Source of the DNA: Pseudomicrostroma phylloplanum
Taxonomy: Eukaryota; Basidiomycota; Exobasidiomycetes; Microstromatales
Assembly: GCA_039545275.1 (NCBI GenBank)
Contig: BCHS01000014.1
Span: forward strand, 65,930 to 129,929
Direction: 5' to 3'
Length of the DNA stretch: 64,000 nt
The position numbers and the translations under genes were made by a program. Shown here piece after piece: positions 22,195 to 32,164 of this stretch (the stretch's first letter is position 1; the number at the start of each line of letters is the position of its first letter). The notes under the pieces were generated by a model. The model was not told where the DNA came from, made no database searches, and worked only from the letters and a program-made list of their open reading frames with translations.

Positions 22195-22878
22195 CGTGGC
22201 CTTCGAGAGCAGCAGGCATGTCAAGAAGAAGTGACTGTCTGCCTTCCTCTCGCCGGTACAATCTCTTTCCCGCTCCGCTGATCCACCTGCTTCCGTTCCG
22301 ACTTTGACAGCCAGGGGGGCCCAGTCCGTGGTTCCTGACTCGCGGCGGTGGCGTTGTGTGGCGTCGGCAAGTGAAGTGCTCCGCTCGTGCCGATTGACGT
22401 CCGCTGGCCGCCTATCGATGCAGAGTGGCCGAGCGGCCGGCAAGCGGCAAGCGGCAAGCGACCCCTTGAGAGCCAGGCCTGTCTGTGTGTGAGAAGAAAT
22501 GAAAAAGCTGAGGCGAGGGGGAACCCTGACCCTGACGTGCTGCCTGCCTGCCTACCTGCCCCTCCTCCCCGGATTCCCCGCGACGGCACCCACGGAGTCG
22601 CCCTTGACGCGCCTGTGGTCATCCTGCCTGCCCCCCAGCTCGATGACCCATGGCCAAATCTGCCGCTGATCTCCCTCTCTCCCACCCCTCCTACTGACTC
22701 CTCTTTCACCAAATCCTCTGTCACTTCCGCAATCCTCTCGTATCGGACGCATACGGCAGTGAACGCGATCCCGTGCCACTGCGGAGCATCAGCACGCCAG
22801 CTTCCTGAGGATCTATCTGAGGCACCGCCACCGCCAGCGCTTTCTACCGGTCTCTGCTGAATACAAGAAACGCCAAAG
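22195..22878. promoter_or_regulatory. Divergent intergenic region, hydrolase-like gene / secreted protein gene
   Basis: This 684-bp region contains both promoters. A short tandem GCGGCAA run (22436-22460) and CCTGCCTGCCTACCTGCC near 22540 are visible. Frames in both directions are open but low-complexity, and I do not call a gene. Confidence 0.45.
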
Positions 22879-23511
22879 ATGCGTCTTACGATGACTCTCT
22901 CCCTCCTGTCCCTCCTCTCATCTCTTCTCTTTCTGCTCGCCTCTGAAGGTGTCGCCGCGCACCCGGTGGGGATGGACCATGCTGTGCGGGAAGCGAGGGG
23001 CGGACTCTTTGAGAGGTCATTGAACGGTGAGGGGTGAGTATCCAATAGACAAGAGCAGCCACCGCTACACCAACAAGTGAGGGTCGTTGACCTTTGATCT
23101 CATGTTTTTCCTGACAATTGCAGCAAGATCCACCTGGGAACTCGCGACGATACCACCAACGTATGCTCCATGACCGGCAACATGGGCCGCGGGCAATCAG
23201 CATCCTGGACGTCCACCTTGGCCATGTCCTGCTGCTCAACCTGGAATGTATCGACCTGCTATCAACGCACGCAGGCCGACTACAGTGCGACTGAGCAGTG
23301 CATCATTCCAAGCTGCGACGATTTGAGCAGTGGAGATTCTGATCTTATGCATGGGTTCACCGCGCTGAGCAGTACGATTGGATTCGGCACCAAGAACAAC
23401 AGCTATTTGATTACGACTTCGGGTGCCATGCGACTCTTCGTCGGAAGATATGAGGCAATGGCCGTCGTTAGTATGGCGGCAGCGCTCCTCGGCGCATTAT
23501 TGCTGCTGTGA
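22879..23511 (+). CDS. Small secreted Cys-containing protein, probably GPI-anchored
   Basis: Exons 22879-23033 and 23124-23511 join in phase to 180 aa. Residues 1-27 are a classic signal peptide: a basic start, a Leu/Ser-rich hydrophobic core, and cleavage likely after GVAA. The mature part has Cys in the patterns VCSMTG, MSCCSTW, STCYQ, EQCIIPSC, that is seven Cys including a CC pair. N-glycosylation sequons occur at NVS and NNS. The C-terminus ends in an uninterrupted hydrophobic stretch (VVSMAAALLGALLLL) with no basic residues after it, preceded by small residues (TTSGAM). This is the pattern of a GPI-anchor signal rather than a normal transmembrane protein. I do not recognise the family. 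It may be a cell-wall or plasma-membrane surface protein. Confidence 0.8.
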
Positions 23512-23914
23512 GGGTTCCACTGCAGCAAAGGCAGCAGCAAAACAAATTCGGACACGACTTTCCGCTCTTCTCCTTCTCAGACTTTTCTGAAACGTGCTGT
23601 TCCTTACTGTTGTATTTCTTAGCTCTTGCATTGCAGTTTCTCCCGTCCGCTTGGCCATCTCACGACCCACGACCTTCAGGCTTTGTCAAGCCTTGTAATA
23701 ACGATTTGATTCCTCGACGACTTCCGATATCGGATTCGCGTCGATTTTGGTGTGAGTGATGACAATTACGGCTGACTCCTACGTCGCCTCCCACCGCCCG
23801 ACTACCTCGTGTAGGTCGCGAGATGACGAGCCTCCTTCGTGTGTCCCAGGCCCCTTCCTTTTGGCCCTTTAGACTCCTCGGTGTCACCTGCGCTTTGCTT
23901 TTGCCGTCCTACCC
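23512..23914. other. Convergent 3' intergenic region
   Basis: This 403-bp tail-to-tail spacer lies between the secreted-protein gene and the DUF1279 gene. It is comparatively AT-richer and pyrimidine-rich, as expected for 3' UTRs. No gene or RNA was recognised. Confidence 0.5.
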
Positions 23915-25020
23915 CTACTTCTTGACGGCAGCAGCAGCTCCCTTTGCCGCTCGCTGCGCACCCGAGGAAGCGATCGAGGCCGCTGTCGAGCTGACTTTCG
24001 CTACGGCTGCCACGGTACCGGAGGGAGGCAGCGGCTTAGCCCATCCTAGTCGGACCATGAGTTTCTGCATAGCAGAGCGGAACACAAGAGACGGATATAC
24101 GTGTCAATCACAGTCTCCATTGCAGCTGTACTGGCTCTGATCAAATCGGTACTCACCACGAAGCTTGGTGTCAGAGCTCCCGTGCCCATGACACGGAAGG
24201 GGAGAAGAAGTGTTTTGTGGATGGTGTAGGCAAGTACTGCCTCTGTCCAAAGTGTCGATGAACCTGCCTTGCTCTTCTGTGAGGCACTGGCGCCCGCTGC
24301 AGCTGTTGCCTCGTCCGACCCCTTTGTCAAAGTATCCGCTGCCAGCTTCGCAGCATCTTCGTTGTTACCACCCTTGGCAGCTCCAGGTCCTCCGAGCACT
24401 CCTTCCACTATGGCAGGGGTCTGGCCAGGTAGCGGCCAGACGGCCAGCTCCTCGTCTGCGGTGTCTCTCTCCTTGAGTCCTACCGCCTCCCTGACCTTTG
24501 TCTCCACATCCCTAATATAGTCTGCGCCGAAGAGGTGGATCACAGCCCAGGCTAGCGAGAAGTCGGCCAGAGACCAGAGATTGTATACTCCGAATGCCCA
24601 CCAGCCATACCGCTTCCACAGATAGCGCATCCGTTGGCGAAAAGAGGGGTTGCCTGACGGCCCTGAGTCTTCTTCTGAGGATGAAGACGAGGAGGAGGAG
24701 GAAGAGGAAGAGGAGGCGTAGCGGGATCCTGACGGCTGCATCGAGGCTGCAAATTGGGTAGCCCCTGAGAGGCGCAATACGCTGGGAGGTAGTGATACAG
24801 GTCGGCCGTTGAGTGACGTCCGCAGAAGAGGCTGCGAGGCCACCATTCGCACCGCTGTCCTTGGCGTGCTGGAGAAGGAACGTGCCACAGCGGGAGTCCT
24901 ACCCGCCGGCTGAGCCATAACTTGGGACAGCAGATGGCTGGTAGAGGCTCGAGGAGGCGCCCTGACCCGTAGCGCGAGCATGGCGGTCTCTCGTATCGAT
25001 GCTTCCATCATTGACGCCAT
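23915..25020 (-). CDS. FAM210/DUF1279-family mitochondrial membrane protein
   Basis: Exons 24157-25020 and 23915-24064 join in phase to 337 aa. The first ~60 residues are Arg/Ser/Ala-rich without acidic runs (RVRAPPRAS, ARSFSSTPRTAVRM), typical of a mitochondrial targeting peptide. A poly-Ser/Glu linker precedes the DUF1279 core at about 130-170: MRYLWKRYGWWAFGVYNLW and SLADFSLAWAVIHLFGAD. The second half of the domain, TIHKTLLLPFRVMGTGALTP then KLMVRLGWAKP, spans the exon junction, which supports the splice. Human FAM210A/B members are mitochondrial proteins linked to mitochondrial translation; the fungal role is not established. The frame also continues upstream to 25146, but the ATG at 25020 gives the best targeting peptide. 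Confidence 0.85.
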
Positions 25021-25202
25021 GCTGAGCAGAGTGCGACGTGGGACGTGGAGTGATGGCGTCAAGAGTACAACAGCCGCCTGTTGGAAGCGGACTAGAGAAG
25101 CCGCGGGGGGGGGCAAAAAGTCACACCGTGCATCACCGCTCAGCATGCGCTCAGGGCAACATAGTTTGTCGGCCCGAGAAATTTGGGATCTCGCATCGTC
25201 GG

Positions 25203-25288
25203 GGTTTCGTAACTCAGTTGGTTAGAGTGTCAGCTTTACAGACTTTTCTGGACGCTGAAAGTCGTCGGTTCGATCCCGACCGAAGCCA
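25203..25288 (+). tRNA. tRNA-Val (UAC) with a 12-nt intron
   Basis: A full cloverleaf can be drawn. The acceptor stem is GGTTTCG/CGAAGCC with one U-G pair. The D arm is ACTC/GAGT, the anticodon stem TCAGC/GCTGA, the variable loop AAGTC, the T stem GTCGG/CCGAC with loop TTCGATC, and the discriminator is A at 25288. The anticodon TAC is at 25237-25239. Twelve nt (25241-25252) lie after position 37, the canonical place for a nuclear tRNA intron. A-box-like and B-box (GGTTCGATCC) sequences are intact. Confidence 0.93.
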
Positions 25289-25298
25289 TTAGCTTCTG

Positions 25299-25303
25299 TT
25301 TTT
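25299..25303 (+). terminator. RNA polymerase III terminator
   Basis: A run of five T eleven nt after the tRNA-Val discriminator base, the usual signal ending Pol III transcription. Confidence 0.75.
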
Positions 25304-25386
25304 GATGCTTTTGCAGTCCCCGTGAACAAGAAGAGACTTTGATCTTTGATCTAGAATACATTATATACATCATGGAAGAGCCGTAC

Positions 25387-28300
25387 TCAGCTCGTCGCAG
25401 AGACCAAAGGAGAAGATACATGTGCCGCTTGCGACGACGAAGAGGCCGTGCTACCCCCATCCTCGGCCTTTTCCCTCTTCTTCATCTCCACCCTGCAAGT
25501 CCTCGAGCAGAACTTGCGGCCCCTACGATCAAGGGGCGCATTCACACACTTCACCCCACACAGATGACATCCCGTTGTAGTCTTGAGGCGCGAGGACTCT
25601 TCAGCCTCTGCTAGAGCCGGGTCGAGCCCGTCGGTGCTGCGGTGGGAAGAAGTCCTGTCCGATGGTGGCCGAGGCGAGGTTGGGGGAGAAGCACCCGACG
25701 CAGTCGACTTTACGGCGGTGACAGAGGCGGCAGTCAGGCGCGAAGGCGATGCAGGCGTGCTGCTGTGGGCAGTGCCGCTCGCCACATTTCCATTCGCATA
25801 CGTCTTGCGACTGGTGGGGTCGATTCCTGCAAAAGCTCGGGAGCCCCTACTGCCGGCGTGAGAAGTCTGCTCGTGGCCTTTGCTGCTAGGCACAAGGTCC
25901 TCCATAGCCGATTCGGTGCGGGTAGGTGCAACCGCAATGACGGGCCTGCGCTCGCTTGGCCGAGCGTCATTCTTGCTGGTGTCTGTCTTGAGGGCTCGCA
26001 GTGTACTCAGAGCAGAAGCGCCTTTGCCGCTAGCTTGCCTGACGCTGCCGCTGCCGCTGCCAGCTCCGATTGCTGGCTTGCTCCTCGTGCTCGACGGATC
26101 AAGCTCAGCATTCTCAGCAGTCGTCGCTAGTGTGGCTCCCGTGACAAGTCTCCCCGGGGGCAAGAAGGCTAGGCTAGGCGCTACGCCTCTGCCCTGGCCA
26201 GTAGCAGGATAAAAGCTCGGAGCCCGAAGGGAGGCAGGACCCGTTCTTCGACTGGTAGTCGAGAAGTGACTCGCGAGGGACTGCGAGCTATCTTGCCGCC
26301 GCATCTGTGGAGCCCTTCCTCCGCTCGTCGAGCGCTGCTGCGCTGCATAGCTCTCTGCCAACTTGCGCTCTAATCGCTCCGTCAGCATAGGAGCTGATAC
26401 GTCGGAATTCTCCTTCTCCTTCCCTTCAGTTCGCAGGGCAGTAGGAACAAGGGAGTCGCTAAGACTTCTGATTGAAGGGAAGCGAGGTAGTCTGAAGCCA
26501 CTCTGTGGCACCCGAACGATGGGCTGTTCGACTTGCGCCGGCTCGTTGGAGTCTGATGCCTCACCGAGAGTTTCCCCACCTCTGTTGACATCATGTATAG
26601 CTCGCACAGAGCGTATCGATACGCCAGTAGCGACAGTGGCAGAAGAATCTGCCCTGCGCCGGCGGACTTGCGTCTCCCTCAGAGATGCTGTGGGATCGAA
26701 TAGACCGCTGGAGTCCACGTGGCCATAAGCTGCCGACGACGTGCCAGACGTGGTCACTGTCTGCGTAGTGACCGACGGCTCTCCGTACAGGCTTGTCACT
26801 GTGCCGCGCCTCGAGGTGAGCGCTGTCGGATCAGTCGTCCGGCGCTGATCGGGTCTTTTACCTCCACGGCGTTCCGAGCCCGGCAGGCCAAGCGGAGTGA
26901 AGGGCTCCAATGAATCCTCCCCTTGGTCACCAAAGAGGAGAGATGGCGAGTCAGACATGACCGAGGAAGGTCGTCTCACTAGCTGCTTGTCAGCCGCGCC
27001 TACCGGCGCACCAAAGTGATGTAAGTAAGAGGCACTTGGGCCTTCCCATTCAGAATTGCGACTGAGCTTCGTTGAACGACTGGATACCCTTGTTGGTGCC
27101 GAGAGAAGAGACTCAGAAGGCTTGCTCTTTGGTCCTGCATAGCTAATGGTCCTTGTCCGTAGACGATGGGAAGATGACACAGAGGGCAGACTTACGAAGC
27201 GACCGGGCACGGAGATGGTAGGGTCCGCTGCCGCGCTAGGACCACGGTCTTTCGCAGGCGAGATCGGGGCTCTCAGCAGCACTGGCTGTAGGGCTCGAGC
27301 GTCTTCAGCTGTTACGGGTGCTAGCGATTCCAGGGAACGTCGTCGCTGTTTCGTGCTGCGTAGCGCTGATGTGTTGTGTCCTCGCGCGGTGTCTTGCGAC
27401 GAGATCTGAGGGACTGGTCTTTCTGTAGATCGGGACCCTACATGCTTCAACACTGGCACAACAGATTCAGGAAGTGTCTTGTCAAGGCGCTTCCAGAGAT
27501 GGTGTCCTGCTTGTTGGACAGTCTTCATGTCGCCTTGCACCGCTGCGTCTTGTAGCTCCCCAATGAGGCTGTTCGCTGCTGCAACAACCTGTTGAACTTC
27601 TTCAGCTACCGCACTCGGGATTCGGTCTGTCTCTTCGAGCTTCCAAGCACTGCGGAGGGTAGGCAAGGTCTTGTCTTCTAGCGCGCCTACTTTGCAGATC
27701 GAATAGGCCAATCCTAAGGCTTTGACGATTGCGATATGAACCCTTGCGACGTGGATGAGTGCCGATAGTTCATCTGCACTCTCATCGTCTGGTCCTCGAG
27801 CAGAGGCATCGCTTTGAGGATATCTGCTCTCGGTGAGGTATGATAGTTCTGCCTCCAGCCAGAGTCGCGCTTCTAGCACCGAAGGCCACAGCTGAGGCAG
27901 CGATTGACTTTCCGATACGACAAGACTCTTGGTGAATGTCTCTGGGCTCCGCTTTCGGCCTCGAGCTTGGAGGTGACGAAGATCGGGCAGTCGGATGTCC
28001 TCGTCTGTAATTCCCGTCCCCTCAGCTTCCAGGTGACGAAGATCAGCTGCCACCTCCCTTGTCCTGAGCAGCCTCTCCAATAGGGCCAAGATCTTCGCCA
28101 CCTGATCTAAAGCCTCCTTCTCCTGAGTTTGTCTCTGTGCCAAGCGAGCCTGGTGACCAGCTCCGCGGTCCACTCCTCGGGCCTTTTCCATCCTCCTTCT
28201 GAGCAACCTGACCGCCTCCAGAGCCCAAGCAAGAGCAGCGAGAGGCTCTCGATAGACAAGGGTCACAGGCGGCTCCGCTCCTCGACTGACCCCGGTCGTG

Positions 28301-29073
28301 TAGAGAGCAGAAAGGGAGATGCAAGCGGAAACGCTCCCCAGGGTGGCTGCTCGTATCAGGAGAAGCAGAGCCAGCGACGGCGAGGCGGAAAGCAAAGCAG
28401 CCTGGGATCCACAATCAAAAACTACGTCAGCCTAATTTCCAACGAGCTCTCAACGGAGCCGCCCACTCACCTTTGCTTCCCACTTCAGCCTCCCGGTATC
28501 TGTTGCAGCTTCAATGACCTCCTCCGTGACCTCCTGTACTTTCAGCCGCTCCTTGGCATAGTTCCTTGTGCTCCCATGTCGAGCTCCATGGGATGCAGCG
28601 CTCCTCCTTGTGTTTCTTGCAAGGTCCTGAACAGGATCAGAGGTCTGTACAGCCGTGAGAGGCGCAGACGAGGGTCCGGCCTGTGAGGCAGTGGAGGTCG
28701 CTCTCGCCCTTGTACCGGCGAATAGGTTTTGCAAGTCGGCAGTGGCCGCCTTCTTCGTTCCATCAGAGGGGCCTGCAGCTGTACTGCCACTCGAGTTCCC
28801 CTCTCCTTTCGTCTTTCCATTGAGCTTCTGCTCCACAAGCCCCTGAGCTCCTGCTGCGATTCCCAGACCTTTCTGAGCGCTCAGAAGCCTGTATCGCGAT
28901 GCCAAGAGCGAGTAATGCACTTGGGCCGAGACATTGATTGCGCTTGAAGCCGTCGTTGCATTGGACCAGCCTATGGAGCTTCCGGGCAGGATTGGCCGCG
29001 CATGGGTGTCGGTGGTTCGGAAGGAAGAGAGGGTCGAGAGGGAGGTGGTAGAGGCTGTGCGGGGAAGGAACAT
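25387..29073 (-). CDS. Unknown 1205-aa protein with C-terminal Cys cluster
   Basis: Exons 28471-29073 and 25387-28401 join in phase. I do not recognise the family. The N-terminal ~80 residues look helical (SAQVHYSLLASRYRLLSAQK). Around residue 200 lies a short hydrophobic stretch (SLALLLLIRAATLGSVSACI) followed by helices with a heptad-like pattern (QKEALDQVAKILALLERLL). A second helical block lies at about 360-440. The middle ~600 residues are disordered and rich in Ser, Arg and Thr, with many S/T-P sites. Near the C-terminus, CHLCGVKC followed by FCSRTC has a CxxCxxxC ... CxxxC spacing that could bind one zinc ion. Together this suggests a cytoplasmic scaffold or trafficking protein, but that is inference only. 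The 3' end lies 98 bp from the tRNA-Val gene. Confidence 0.72.
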
Positions 29074-30092
29074 CGCTCCGGGTGGGGAAGCGGTGAAATG
29101 GGCGCTATAGCTCGTTGACGGTGGTAGCGAGAGGCGCTAAGGTGACCTCGGGGCGTTCGGTGACATGCGAGCGATACCAAGAGAGCGATAGGAAGAAGAA
29201 TAGCCGGCGTCTGCCTTTGCAGTCTGTGGAAGGATAGGTTGGAGGGCTGTCGTTTGCCGTCTTGCCAGGGGGTGAATGTTCGGATGTATATCTCCAAGTG
29301 GCGAGCTACCACAAAGGTGCGAGGTAGGCTACGGAATGGACTCTTCTTAATCTCGGGACCTGGCGATCGGCATTGGTTTGATTGCTCGGGAGCAAACATA
29401 GGCAAGCCATCAGGAACAATACAAGGGCACGCAGGCACACGCCAGGCAGCAGCTTCTGGGTCCGCGCCCTGACCCGCTGCTCCCTGCTTCCAACGCCCAC
29501 GCCTAGCGCCCACATCCCATTCCTCCACTGGACTTTATATCTCCGACTCGTCTCGATCACCTCAATTTGAAATTCCCGTCAGAATTCTTGCGTCCTACAC
29601 TCACCCACAAAGACAATCACATACGCTGTCCCGACGATTGGCATATCACGCTCTCTGGGGCAGAGAGAGGCTTCAGACCCAGTCGACACCATGGAAGATG
29701 CCTACAGTGACGATATGAGTTTCGACCCTAGCCGCAGTGAATGACAGGGCATAGCGGCGAGAAAGCTGTGTTGAGGCGATAGCAGGCGCAAACCATCGAG
29801 CCGCCACTTCGTATACGGCCTTACGGAAAAGACTGATCGCACAAGTCTGCACCAAGTTGTCATCAACAGGATGCAGACAAAGAGTGATGTCGAGCAGATG
29901 TGTATTAATCATGTCGTATTGTACAGTGGTAGACAAGCCAGCGGTCCAACCCGCTGCTGCCAATGTCAAGAATCGAGGCCGATGATGTGATGGATATAAA
30001 TGTACAAGTCGTGAGTATGTCAAGTCGTGTATGTGTCAAGTGTTTTGGGTCCTTCTCCCTTTTCTTCGTCTCTTCCCACCTCGCCGCCGCTC
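29074..30092. promoter_or_regulatory. Upstream region of the 1205-aa protein gene; 3' flank of the dioxygenase gene
   Basis: About 1.0 kb without a recognisable gene. It should include the promoter of the minus-strand gene starting at 29073 and the 3' UTR of the dioxygenase gene. Candidate frames (e.g. 29673-30023 minus, 116 codons) lack motifs and family resemblance. Confidence 0.45.
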
Positions 30093-31415
30093 TCAATCCT
30101 TGAACCCAGTGTTCTTGATGTTCTTCCTGCTGCGAGCCTTGAGCGCCTCGACGTCGAAGCCCTCCAGGGCCCAGACGGCCTCCTGTCGGCTGACGCCCTC
30201 CTCGCCGTTGGGGAGGAAGAGCGAGGGGATCTCTGCGGTGGCTGCGACCCTGAGTGCGTGTCGCCTGCAAGAAGGGTCTGGCCTCCAGTGGTCAAAGGTA
30301 GCCGCGTGGTTGACGACGGCGTTGTTCCAGAGGACCAAGGTGTTGGTCTCCCATCGCACCCTCAGTGTAAGGTTGGGGTCGACGTTCATCAAGCTGTAGA
30401 GCATGTTGAGGATGGCGTCCGACTCGCTCTTGGGTACACCAACGATGTGACGAGTGAAGGCAGGGTTGACGTAGACGCTCTTCCAGCCAGTGACCGGGTT
30501 GGTTCGCACGAGAGGGTGCTCCGTCTCGACGGCACCGCGACGCAGGTGGAGGCCGGCCTTGGATGCTCCTTCCGATTGCTCTACACCAGAGTGGAGGGCA
30601 GTGAGTGTCTCGAGGTACTCTCGCATGGGTGGAGAGAGGGCATCGTAGAGTCCGTAGCAGGATGAGAAGAGTGTGTCACCTCCTCCGTGGACAGGGTTGG
30701 TGAGGTTGTAGAGGGCGGTGAGACCGGGAGGGTTCTTCTCAAAGGAGACGTCGGAGTGCCACAGCTCGGTTGCGGTGTAGAGCGTACCGGTAGGCCTCAT
30801 GTTCTCATCGTGCCAGATGGTGTGGATGTCGTCGAGTGATGTGTCCTTCCATTGGCGTGCTCGAGGGACGCCGGAGGAAGGGTGCTGGTGGAGAGGGCGC
30901 TCTGTGTGTCCATAGTAGCGGCCCAGCTTGACTAGCTCGTCGGCCTCGAGATGCTGACCCCTGAGTACCACCACACCTCGCTCTGCTACTAGTCGCGCGA
31001 GGTCATCCTTCTGAGCTTCGTTCAGGTCCTTGACTTGGAAGCCAGACAGCTCAGTGCCGATGTTGACGCTGAGGTTGTCGACCTTGTCCACTACAGAGAG
31101 TAGGTTGCGCTTGGCAGAGTCACCGAATGTTCCTCGGTCGACGTAGTTGTCAAGTGGCTGGTACTCTTCAGTGTTGATATCAGTGGGGAAGGAAGGCTTG
31201 AGGTGGGCATACTGGTACTTCTTGTCAGCCTCAGTGTCGTCAGCTGAGAAGGGGTTGTGGTAAGGGTTGAAGTCCTTGATTGTGGAGCTCTTCTTTGTTG
31301 CTGTGGCGGTAGCGTCCTTTGTAGAAGTCGTGACTTGGTTCAAAGCCTTGGCGTCCAGGTAGGTCTGGCCCTCGGGCGAGTAGCGAGGGGGTGGTGATGT
31401 CGATACTTGAGTCAT
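30093..31415 (-). CDS. TauD/TfdA-family Fe(II)/2-oxoglutarate dioxygenase (Jlp1-like)
   Basis: It is a single exon of 440 aa from the ATG at 31415; the frame upstream only offers a TTG. Family enzymes use Fe(II), O2 and 2-oxoglutarate to hydroxylate substrates such as taurine or other sulfonates; yeast Jlp1 releases sulfite from sulfonates. The iron facial triad is visible: His220 and Asp222 in LWHSDVSFEKNPPG, and His370 in VNHAATFDHW. Arg389 in RRHALRVAATAE is placed to bind the 2-oxoglutarate carboxylate. An RGVVVLRGQHL strand opens the fold near 145. The N-terminal ~100 residues are a non-catalytic extension without a signal peptide. No sulfonate transporter or sulfur-assimilation gene is adjacent, so the substrate cannot be inferred from context. 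Confidence 0.9.
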   Translation of the reverse strand: MTQVSTSPPPRYSPEGQTYLDAKALNQVTTSTKDATATATKKSSTIKDFNPYHNPFSADDTEADKKYQYAHLKPSFPTDINTEEYQPLDNYVDRGTFGDSAKRNLLSVVDKVDNLSVNIGTELSGFQVKDLNEAQKDDLARLVAERGVVVLRGQHLEADELVKLGRYYGHTERPLHQHPSSGVPRARQWKDTSLDDIHTIWHDENMRPTGTLYTATELWHSDVSFEKNPPGLTALYNLTNPVHGGGDTLFSSCYGLYDALSPPMREYLETLTALHSGVEQSEGASKAGLHLRRGAVETEHPLVRTNPVTGWKSVYVNPAFTRHIVGVPKSESDAILNMLYSLMNVDPNLTLRVRWETNTLVLWNNAVVNHAATFDHWRPDPSCRRHALRVAATAEIPSLFLPNGEEGVSRQEAVWALEGFDVEALKARSRKNIKNTGFKD

Positions 31416-32164
31416 GACTGCGAATGGGCAAGAGCTCAAGGATGGAGACGGGTAGCGAGACGAATGGACGTTGCGATGTAGTGGTTGATGGGGGAGAAAG
31501 GAGCTAAACTCGTACCACTCCCCCGTTGTCTTTCTTATACCCCCAGCTGTCGCCTGTCATACGCCATCCATCGGGCTCAGGTCATCTCGGCCCGCCCATA
31601 AGGGCCACAAGGATCGCCTGTATGTTGGCTGAGCAGTCGTGCGATGGTGCCATATTTCCCCCTGCGAGCGGTGAGTGGTGGAGTCCGAGGCGGCGATGGC
31701 GAGCGGAGGCCCCTGCGCTTCGTGCTCGCACGCAATCTCGCTTGCCTATCACGCCATTCCTCCCGCGCCTGGCGTGCCACTCGGACCTAAAAAAGTCGGC
31801 CCGGAAGATACGCCGTAGGGGGAGGCTGCTGGGAGCTCGAGGGAGCTCGTGAGCTTCGTGACACTTTTGTGTTTGTACGGAACGGCGAAAGCCAGGACCC
31901 CTTGTTCTTCATCGGGCTCCCGCTCAAAGCTCCCTCTGCGTTGCAGCGGCCGGCTCTCACGACGCCGCTCTCAAGTTCGATTGTGGGCAGTAGTGCAAGC
32001 AAGCAATAGCAAGGTGTGGTTCTAGATATCAGCCTTCACCCAATTCATTATCGTGCAGGAGACAGACTTTGATGCTACAGCGGCATACGGGTGTCAACAA
32101 ACGCTGATTATTCTCGGCTGATCCTATGTGAACCAAACTTTGTTGCACTATCGTCGTCGATATT
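31416..32164. promoter_or_regulatory. Dioxygenase promoter region and 3' flank of the next gene
   Basis: This 749-bp region between two minus-strand genes holds the dioxygenase promoter. A pair of short direct repeats GGGAGCTCG occurs near 31830. No gene was recognised. Confidence 0.45.

Noticed and set aside
22195..22443. N-terminal extension of the hydrolase-like frame
   Set aside because: The downstream ATG at 22194 starts a convincing mitochondrial presequence; the extension is charged, repetitive and would bury it.
22538..22560. CCTGCCTGCCTACCTGCC as a possible CRISPR or direct-repeat array
   Set aside because: Short contiguous simple repeat without spacers.
29673..30023. 116-codon frame downstream of the dioxygenase stop
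   Set aside because: It has no recognisable motif, does not join the dioxygenase in phase through a visible splice site, and sits where a 3' UTR is expected.
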